Of a stretch of 64,000 nt of DNA, positions 58,299 through 64,000 are shown piece by piece. This stretch comes from Cyclobacteriaceae bacterium (GTDB lineage Bacteria > Bacteroidota > Bacteroidia > Cytophagales > Cyclobacteriaceae): assembly GCA_028284125.1 (NCBI GenBank), contig JANQSI010000023.1, positions 1 through 64,000 of the forward strand. The letters are read 5' to 3'. Made by a program: the position numbers and the translations under genes. The notes below the pieces were generated by a model, which saw nothing but the letters and a program-made list of their open reading frames with translations, made no database searches and had not been told where the DNA came from. Numbering within the stretch: position 1 is the first letter of the stretch; each line of letters starts with the position of its first letter.

Positions 58299-58683
58299 CA
58301 GAATAAAGAAGATATTACTTGTCGATGATGACGACATTTTTTTGGTATTGGGAACAATCACTATAGAAAAGCTATTTCCTGAGGCTGAAATATTTACTGT
58401 TCCTCATGGAGAAGAGGCGTTAGAATTTCTAGAAGAGACGGATGTAGATATCATGTTTCTAGACTTGAACATGCCGATCCTTGATGGTTGGGAAGTGCTG
58501 GAAGAATTGGCAAAAAGGGAAAGAAAGAGAATGGCCATTTTTGTTGTTACCTCATCCATTGATCCATCCGATCGAGAAAAGGCCAACAATAATCCTTTGG
58601 TTTACGACTTGATCGAAAAACCTCTGGATGAAACCAACATTAAGTCTGCGATCAAAAAGAAGCGAGCCTCTCGCTCAAAATAA
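58291..58683 (+). CDS. Single-domain response regulator (CheY-like)
   Basis: 130 residues from the ATG at 58291, overlapping the histidine kinase gene by 8 bp. The receiver residues are present: acidic cluster LLVDDDD (about 9-15), phospho-acceptor Asp58 in [13 protein letters not shown], the Thr in FVVTSS, and the Lys in LIEKPL. There is no output domain, so it acts through protein contact or within a phosphorelay. The C-terminus is basic ([11 protein letters not shown]). It is cognate to the kinase by position. Its end overlaps the convergent rnhB end by 9 bp. Confidence 0.93.
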   Translation: MASRIKKILLVDDDDIFLVLGTITIEKLFPEAEIFTVPHGEEALEFLEETDVDIMFLDLNMPILDGWEVLEELAKRERKRMAIFVVTSSIDPSDREKANNNPLVYDLIEKPLDETNIKSAIKKKRASRSK

Positions 58684-59271
58684 CTCTAACTGAATAGGTA
58701 AAAGTTGAAAACTCATTCGATGATGAGGAGTGGAACCATGTTCTTTTAGTCCTTCACGATGTGCCGCAGTTGGATAACCTACGTTGGTCTCCCAACCATA
58801 TCCTGGAAATTCAATAGCTAGTTGACGCATCAAATCATCACGATACGTTTTCGCCAAAACAGATGCAGCGGCAATAGAGAAATATTTTCCGTCACCTTTG
58901 ATAATGCATTCGTGCGGGATTTCATTGAATGGCTTAAAACGATTGCCATCAATCAGCAACAATTCAGGGCGGAGTTTTAATTGCTCGATAGCTCGATGCA
59001 TGGCCAAATAGCTGGCATTTAAAATATTGATATCATCAATTTCTCCCGGCGATGCTGCGCCTACTCCCCAGGCAATTGCATCTCGAATAATGTCTTGTTT
59101 GATAGAAACTCGTTGCTTTTCGGTCAGTTGCTTTGAGTCGTTGAGCTCTTCATGATGATAGTCCTTTGGGAGAATTACCGCAGCTGCAACGACCGGTCCA
59201 GCTAGACACCCTCTACCAGCTTCGTCACAGCCAGCTTCAATTTTTTCTAGTTGAAAATAGGGTTTTAGCAT
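58675..59271 (-). CDS. rnhB: Ribonuclease HII
   Basis: 198 residues from the ATG at 59271 (a TTG two codons upstream is ignored). The active-site Asp and Glu lie in [15 protein letters not shown], the third Asp in LLLIDGNRF, and the fourth acidic position follows in the [13 protein letters not shown] region. RNase HII cuts RNA-DNA hybrids and removes single ribonucleotides misincorporated into DNA. It converges with the response regulator gene. Confidence 0.95.
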   Translation of the reverse strand: MLKPYFQLEKIEAGCDEAGRGCLAGPVVAAAVILPKDYHHEELNDSKQLTEKQRVSIKQDIIRDAIAWGVGAASPGEIDDINILNASYLAMHRAIEQLKLRPELLLIDGNRFKPFNEIPHECIIKGDGKYFSIAAASVLAKTYRDDLMRQLAIEFPGYGWETNVGYPTAAHREGLKEHGSTPHHRMSFQLLPIQLELF

Positions 59272-59445
59272 ATTCAAAGGTACTTACTCATACGAATGAA
59301 TCGAGCCTAATCTTCATGAAATCCACCAAAGAGAAAAACTTTCGATTAGAAGCTACACTTTTTTTGCTGATTTTTTCTGGAATTCGAAACCTAGTTTTGG
59401 ATTTCATGTCTGTATTAGTGCTTAATCACCCAACTCAAAAACTCA

Positions 59446-61779
59446 ATGAAAAAAGTACAATTAAGCATGGCATTTCTATGTCTTGCTATCACCAGTTTTT
59501 CCCAAACTCTTACTCAAACAATCAAAGGCCAGGTAATTGATGAACAGTCACGAACTCCCGTTATTGGTGCTACGGTAGTCGTTGTAGGAATCGATCCACC
59601 TATGGGGGGAATCACGGATGCCGAAGGATTTTTCCGAATTGATAATGTCCCGATTGGAAGGCAGTCACTGAACGTTTCTTCGATCGGATATGAAGCTGCC
59701 GCTGTTTCAAATCTTTTGGTAGGCACAGGTAAAGAACTTATTCTAAATATCACTTTGAAGGAATCACTAATCCAGATGGACGAAGTTGTTATTACCGCTG
59801 ATACAGAAGAGAAAGGTCAACCAAGAAATGAATTGGCAACTATTAGTACTATTTCTCTAAGCGTAGAAGAAACCAGTCGCTTTGCGGCCACATTCGATGA
59901 TCCAGCTCGAGCTGCACTCGGCTATGCCGGAGTTCAAACAGCGGGAGATGACCTCTTGAATGAAATTGTCATTAGGGGAAATGCACCCAAAGGAATTCTG
60001 TGGCGAATGGAAGGTGTCGAGATTCCCAATCCAAACCACTTTGCTGATATCGGCGCTTCTGGGGGAGGAATCAGCATGTTGAGTTCGAATGTGCTCTCTA
60101 ATTCTGATTTTTTCACGGGCGCTTTTCCTGCGCAGTATGGAAATGCGACTTCCGGAGTATTCGATTTAAATCTTCGGAAAGGAAATTTTGATAAACACGA
60201 ACATGGTTTTCAAGCAGGACTTTTAGGAATTGCGGCTACTTCTGAAGGCCCATTAGCAAAAGAATCGAGGGCTTCTTACTTGTTCAATTACCGCTATTCC
60301 ACGCTTGCCATGTTGACAGAGTTGGGATTGAAACTATTCAGTGAAAACGAAGAAATTGTTTTCCAGGACCTCTCATTCAAAGTTCATGTCCCTACTAAAA
60401 AGCTAGGGTCTTTCTCAATTTGGGGACTTGGAGGAAAGAGTACGTTTACTGCTGTGCCCGATCGTAGCTTAGGAGATTTTTTCTTCGAAGATGATAACCA
60501 AACGATGGGAGTTGCGGGAATTACTAATATTTTTTATGTATCCGATGATTCATTTTTTGAAACCATTGTTTCAGCTTCTCATAATGAAATAGTCTTTGAT
60601 CTTGATTCTTTGCGGGAGCTAGTTTTTGAAAGGGAAGATTTCGTAGAAGATCAATTAAGATTTTCCTCCTTCTTCAATCATAAATTTTCAGCTCGTCATA
60701 CCTTAAGAATAGGCGGAATTTATAGCAGGCTTGGCTACAACCTTGAAAATCAATTTTGGGACAGGCGACAACAAAGCCACTTAGTTTCTCTAAATGATGA
60801 AGGTAGCACCGCACTTTATCAGGGTTTTGGAAACTGGCAATACCGAGTGAATGAAAAATTGACGCTTAATTCAGGACTGCATTACACACGATTTGGATTG
60901 AATGGGAAATCGTACCTGGAACCGCGCGCAGGTTTTAAATGGAACAGAGGAAAACACATTTTTTCTGGCGGGTTTGGATTACACAACCGAATGGAAACCA
61001 TCGCCTTATACCTAGCTCAGCAAGAGCAACCTGACGGCAGCTTCAGGCAGAACAACAAGGACTTAGGGTTCACAAGAGCGGTTCATGGAGTTTTGGGTTA
61101 TGAAAAACCGCTTGGATCTAGCTGGCGATTTAAAACAGAAGTCTACTACCAAAGACTTTTCGATGTACCAGTTTGGCCTAATGATACCACTTCAAGTTTC
61201 CAGGCTTTAACCTTTTCAGCCTTGAATTCTTTCGATGATGGCTACACCACATTTGAGCTAGCAAATAATGGAACCGGCAATAACTATGGAGTAGAATTTA
61301 CGCTAGAGAAATTTTTCTCTCAAGGGTTCTATTTCCTCACCACACTTTCACTTTTTGAGTCGAACTACAAAGGTGCCGATGGAGTAAAGAGAAGTACACA
61401 GTACGATAGTGGATATGTTTTCAATATCCTAGGTGGAAGAGAATTGAAAGTTGGTAAGAATGGAAATAATCGATTTGGAATTAATTGGAAAATTCTAAGT
61501 TCAGGAGGGCAACGCCAGGCACCAATCAATTTTGGAGCATCACGAGATCAGGGATTCACGGTTTATCGATATGATCAAAATTTCGACTTAAAGTTGGATC
61601 CTTTTTTCAGGGTGGATTTAGGATTGAGTTACAGAAAAAACAAGGAAAAAACCGCTTCTGTTATTGCTCTTAATATTCAAAATCTATTTCAAAGAGAAAC
61701 AGAGTTGCAGCGCTTCGCATTTGGGTCAGATCGACAGCTAAGCTTCATTCCTAATTTGAGCTACAAACTTGAATTCTAA
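59446..61779 (+). CDS. TonB-dependent receptor with carboxypeptidase-like N-terminal domain
   Basis: 777 residues: a signal peptide (MKKVQLSMAFLCLAITSFSQ), then a CarboxypepD_reg-like beta-sandwich (IKGQVIDEQSRTPVIGATV to VSSIGYEAAAV, about 25-110). A plug domain follows (MDEVVITADTEE, then RGNAPKGILWRMEGVEIPNP) and then a barrel up to the aromatic end YKLEF. It imports an unknown ligand across the outer membrane using TonB energy. It has no SusD partner here, so it is not a typical polysaccharide-utilisation receptor. The 170 bp upstream, between it and rnhB, show no other gene. Confidence 0.92.
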   Translation: MKKVQLSMAFLCLAITSFSQTLTQTIKGQVIDEQSRTPVIGATVVVVGIDPPMGGITDAEGFFRIDNVPIGRQSLNVSSIGYEAAAVSNLLVGTGKELILNITLKESLIQMDEVVITADTEEKGQPRNELATISTISLSVEETSRFAATFDDPARAALGYAGVQTAGDDLLNEIVIRGNAPKGILWRMEGVEIPNPNHFADIGASGGGISMLSSNVLSNSDFFTGAFPAQYGNATSGVFDLNLRKGNFDKHEHGFQAGLLGIAATSEGPLAKESRASYLFNYRYSTLAMLTELGLKLFSENEEIVFQDLSFKVHVPTKKLGSFSIWGLGGKSTFTAVPDRSLGDFFFEDDNQTMGVAGITNIFYVSDDSFFETIVSASHNEIVFDLDSLRELVFEREDFVEDQLRFSSFFNHKFSARHTLRIGGIYSRLGYNLENQFWDRRQQSHLVSLNDEGSTALYQGFGNWQYRVNEKLTLNSGLHYTRFGLNGKSYLEPRAGFKWNRGKHIFSGGFGLHNRMETIALYLAQQEQPDGSFRQNNKDLGFTRAVHGVLGYEKPLGSSWRFKTEVYYQRLFDVPVWPNDTTSSFQALTFSALNSFDDGYTTFELANNGTGNNYGVEFTLEKFFSQGFYFLTTLSLFESNYKGADGVKRSTQYDSGYVFNILGGRELKVGKNGNNRFGINWKILSSGGQRQAPINFGASRDQGFTVYRYDQNFDLKLDPFFRVDLGLSYRKNKEKTASVIALNIQNLFQRETELQRFAFGSDRQLSFIPNLSYKLEF

Positions 61780-61786
61780 GAAGATT

Positions 61787-61821
61787 TTGTCACAAACAAT
61801 ACAATGTAATCTTTGTTACAA
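61787..61821. promoter_or_regulatory. Inverted repeat with two TTGTnACAA sites before msrA
   Basis: TTGTCACAAA (61787-61796) and TTTGTTACAA (61812-61821) are inverted repeats with one mismatch and a 15 bp centre. Each half is itself a TTGTnACAA palindrome, 26 bp apart. It could be an operator for msrA, 82 bp downstream, or a weak terminator for the receptor gene, although no clear T-run follows. Confidence 0.4.
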
Positions 61822-61902
61822 TTGGATATGGAAGGAAGATCTATGTTAGAAAATCTTCGTACCTATGAATAAAGTATAGTATTTAGAGAAAAGTATTTAG
61901 AT

Positions 61903-62538
61903 ATGAGATCTATCCTAGTCATTACAGCACTATTCCTTTTTAGTTGCCAGTCTCAAGGAAATAGACCTGAAGCTACAGTTGCGAAAGTTGTTGACTATCA
62001 AAACTTAAGTGTAGCCACGTTTGCAGGCGGTTGCTTCTGGTGTGTTGAGGCTTCTTTTGAGCAAATCAAGGGTGTGGCATCAGCAGTTTCAGGATATACC
62101 GGAGGGAAAAAATCAACGGCTGATTACAAGTTGGTGAGCTCCGGACGAACCAAGCATTTCGAAGCAGTTCAAGTATTTTACGATCCGGATGTGATCGATT
62201 ACAATACCTTACTAGACATTTTCTTCACTACACATGATCCTACGCAAACAAACGGCCAGGGAAATGATATAGGACCGCAATATCGCTCTGCGATCTTTTA
62301 TCATGACGAAGAGCAAAAGAAATTGGCCGAAGCTAAAATTAAGGAGCTTACTCCTACGTTCAATAAGCCGATCGATACGCAACTGATTGTTTTCGATGCA
62401 TTTTATGATGCTGAGGAATATCACCAGGATTACGAGGTGAAGAACCCGAACAATCCATATATCATGGCTGTCTCTCGACCTAAGATTAACAAAGTCGCAA
62501 AGAAATTTAAAGCGATTTTGAAGGAGAAAGAAAACTGA
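61903..62538 (+). CDS. msrA: Peptide-methionine (S)-S-oxide reductase MsrA, lipoprotein form
   Basis: 211 residues. The N-terminus MRSILVITALFLFSCQ has a lipobox with Cys15, so the enzyme is probably anchored in the envelope. The MsrA signature is AGGCFWCVEASFEQIKGV with catalytic Cys44, and SGYTGG, YRSAIFYHDEEQ and AEEYHQDY follow in normal order. It repairs oxidised methionine in exported proteins using thioredoxin-type reductants. Its stop is directly adjacent to the stop of the convergent membrane protein gene. Confidence 0.95.
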   Translation: MRSILVITALFLFSCQSQGNRPEATVAKVVDYQNLSVATFAGGCFWCVEASFEQIKGVASAVSGYTGGKKSTADYKLVSSGRTKHFEAVQVFYDPDVIDYNTLLDIFFTTHDPTQTNGQGNDIGPQYRSAIFYHDEEQKKLAEAKIKELTPTFNKPIDTQLIVFDAFYDAEEYHQDYEVKNPNNPYIMAVSRPKINKVAKKFKAILKEKEN

Positions 62539-63675
62539 TCATTCCTTATAAAAAGGAATTTGGGCATAAATAGTATCATTCAAGCCCATGTTAGAATCTC
62601 GAATGAATGTCTCGTCTAGAAGAACATTCAGGAGATGTTCTTTCCCACTTTTAAAGTTGGAAATATCTAAAAAGAACAGGTATCCAAACTGATTTTCCGA
62701 ACCTGAATAATCTCGAATTGAGAGTGGATCCATTTCCTGATCATTGATGGAAATGCGAATGGCATTATTATCAAGAGCAGCCTCCACGATTGTGTTTTCA
62801 TGTAAGTATAGTCTCATCAAATTCTTCTCTTGATAATAAGAACTTATACTGGCGTTATATCTTGTAAATGGGTCTCGCTCATCATCGTAAGAACTTCTTA
62901 TGTAATCTTCAAACCGTCCTTCCACTGTGATCAATTTTGGTAGGCCAAGTACTTCACGGCTATTTATCGCTGCAAGTAGTACAAAAGTGATGGCATAAAA
63001 AGCAAGCCCAACAATGAGTTTCACCCTTTTGTAGCTGTTAATCAGATAATAATAGATATCTCTATATAAGAAGGAAAGTGAAAGTTGATACATAATCCAC
63101 AAAACGGGATACAAGATCACTCCCAACTTTGTTTTCTTTAGATATCCAAAGGAGGCAAAGTCTATAAGAAGAATCACCAATAGTGAAATAATCACGAAAT
63201 CGGGTATCCCCAATGGTGTAAGAGACGCAAAGAGTGCGATGCTCAATGTGGTAAATCCCAACGAAATCAGCAATAGAAAGAATGTGATAGAGAATATCAA
63301 GCTGGAAAGCTTACCTACCATCTCTGCGCTCTGGTTGATCTCCATGTTCTGGATTCTTTGCTCGTAAGGCTTCTTGAAATTGAATTTCTTACTGTCGAAT
63401 TCTGGGGCAAGACCATAGGCAATTCCCATTTTCATAATCCAAAAACCTCTAACAATAAGATGAATTGCAAAGCCGACGGCTAGCGTACCTGCCATCCCCG
63501 ACAGCAAAGTCAATACTATCATTGAACCTCCGATATCCAGCGGATTAATGACAAATGCAAGCGCTACGATTTTTGGCTGGATATTGAATAAAGTCAAAAC
63601 CAATCCTCCGGAAATAAGAATTTCAGGTTCCCAGCTAACAAGAGGCCACTTTTTGAATGATGCTTCTTTATTCAT
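62539..63675 (-). CDS. Polytopic membrane protein of unknown function
   Basis: 378 residues. About six hydrophobic segments are visible in the first 245 residues, followed by a soluble C-terminal part of about 140 residues (VEGRFEDYIRSSYDDERDPF to LNDTIYAQIPFYKE). The soluble part looks beta-rich and may face the periplasm. I do not recognise a family and no catalytic motif stands out. The ATG at 63675 lies 30 bp after the partial gene at the right edge, so the two are probably co-transcribed. Regulation is not visible. Confidence 0.8.
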   Translation of the reverse strand: MNKEASFKKWPLVSWEPEILISGGLVLTLFNIQPKIVALAFVINPLDIGGSMIVLTLLSGMAGTLAVGFAIHLIVRGFWIMKMGIAYGLAPEFDSKKFNFKKPYEQRIQNMEINQSAEMVGKLSSLIFSITFFLLLISLGFTTLSIALFASLTPLGIPDFVIISLLVILLIDFASFGYLKKTKLGVILYPVLWIMYQLSLSFLYRDIYYYLINSYKRVKLIVGLAFYAITFVLLAAINSREVLGLPKLITVEGRFEDYIRSSYDDERDPFTRYNASISSYYQEKNLMRLYLHENTIVEAALDNNAIRISINDQEMDPLSIRDYSGSENQFGYLFFLDISNFKSGKEHLLNVLLDETFIRDSNMGLNDTIYAQIPFYKE

Positions 63676-63705
63676 AATTCCTTATGAAAGATAGATCAAA
63701 TCCCG

Positions 63706-64000
63706 TCAAGGGTTGATTTCTTGGAGGAAGCGTTGACTCATCCAGCCTACTGACATGTTTGTTGGTTTTCTATAGACCAGTAAGGATTTGGTTGGCTGGA
63801 TGTTATTTTCCATTGCAACAAACCACCATAGTCTTCCTTTTTCGTCAACTTTTTCAGCTATTGCCCTCCCAATTGAGCCTTGCGGATATATAGCAACCAC
63901 ATTTCCATCAATATGCTCACTCCATTCATTAGACTCACGATCTATTTTTGGTTGAGCTCGCAGATTGTAATGTGTCCTTGTCGTAGTGAAAGGTTTAGGA
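63706..64000 (-). CDS. C-terminal part of an SH3-like domain protein, cut by the window edge
   Basis: The frame is open from the right edge to the stop at 63706, about 97 residues. Its last 60 residues (VVAIYPQGSIGRAIAEKVDE, a WWFVAME strand, and GWMSQRFLQEINP at the end) have the look of a bacterial SH3-like domain, whose members often end G-W-V/M-S-x-R-F-L. The N-terminal part and true start are outside the window, so the full protein cannot be named. It lies 30 bp before the membrane protein gene on the same strand. Confidence 0.65.
   Translation of the reverse strand, partial: PKPFTTTRTHYNLRAQPKIDRESNEWSEHIDGNVVAIYPQGSIGRAIAEKVDEKGRLWWFVAMENNIQPTKSLLVYRKPTNMSVGWMSQRFLQEINP

Noticed and set aside
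59166-59540. Plus-strand frame spanning the rnhB start and the receptor gene start
   Set aside because: It overlaps two well-supported genes in other frames and its translation shows no domain-like pattern. The small gap at 59272-59445 holds only upstream sequence of the receptor gene.

Overview
The window reads as a chromosome segment of a gliding Bacteroidota bacterium, most likely a marine member of the Cytophagales (inference). The support is a gldH lipoprotein gene next to a RicT/PSP1 gene, two proteins with type IX secretion (T9SS) style C-terminal sorting domains, a GWxTD protein, a TonB-dependent receptor with a carboxypeptidase-like N-terminal domain, giant secreted DUF6443/YD-repeat (Rhs-like) proteins, and several promoters of the Bacteroidota type (TTTG, 18-23 bp, TAnnTTTG).

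Region 1 (1-18465, all minus strand) is one accessory locus. A promoter at 18145-18175 drives three giant secreted Rhs/Tc-toxin-like proteins of 1090, 1635 and 1907 residues, followed by at least eight small, mostly secreted or membrane genes. The two downstream giants look like one Rhs shell cut in two. The first ends exactly where the second half of a usual DUF6443-type Rhs protein would continue, and that second half lies about 1160 residues into the next gene, behind its own signal peptide, Ig-like repeats and a fibronectin type III domain. The last giant ends in a 200-residue variable tip of unknown function. The small genes beyond it carry three copies of a promoter-leader with TAGGTTTG only 5-7 bp before the ATG.

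Region 2 (18466-23377, minus strand) holds a membrane class III nucleotide cyclase, an Omp85-type barrel, an unusual pyruvate kinase relative, a GIY-YIG nuclease gene and tRNA-Asn. The 3' end of tRNA-Asn occurs three times here: in the real tRNA, in a broken tRNA overlapping the end of the GIY-YIG gene, and as the last codons of the pyruvate kinase gene. Each copy is followed by a terminator hairpin.

Region 3 (23457-32191) has an FG-GAP/ASPIC T9SS cargo, an Hsp20-HtrA protein-quality pair with a candidate double operator, and a compact type III polyketide synthase cluster (FAD oxidoreductase, UbiA prenyltransferase, chalcone-synthase-like enzyme, methyltransferase) followed by an acetyltransferase.

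Region 4 (32260-64000) is mostly housekeeping: EF-hand protein, ALDH7-like dehydrogenase, beta-lactamase-like lipoprotein, tRNA-Ala, NlpC/P60 peptidase and Dps, rlmB, mannose-1-phosphate guanylyltransferase, recQ, purD-ricT-gldH, a large DUF4011-type helicase, a ComEA-like protein, hemA, a WG-repeat protein, a PAS/GAF histidine kinase with its response regulator, rnhB, a TonB-dependent receptor, msrA, a membrane protein and a partial SH3-like protein at the right edge. I saw no CRISPR array, insertion sequence, integrase or rRNA.
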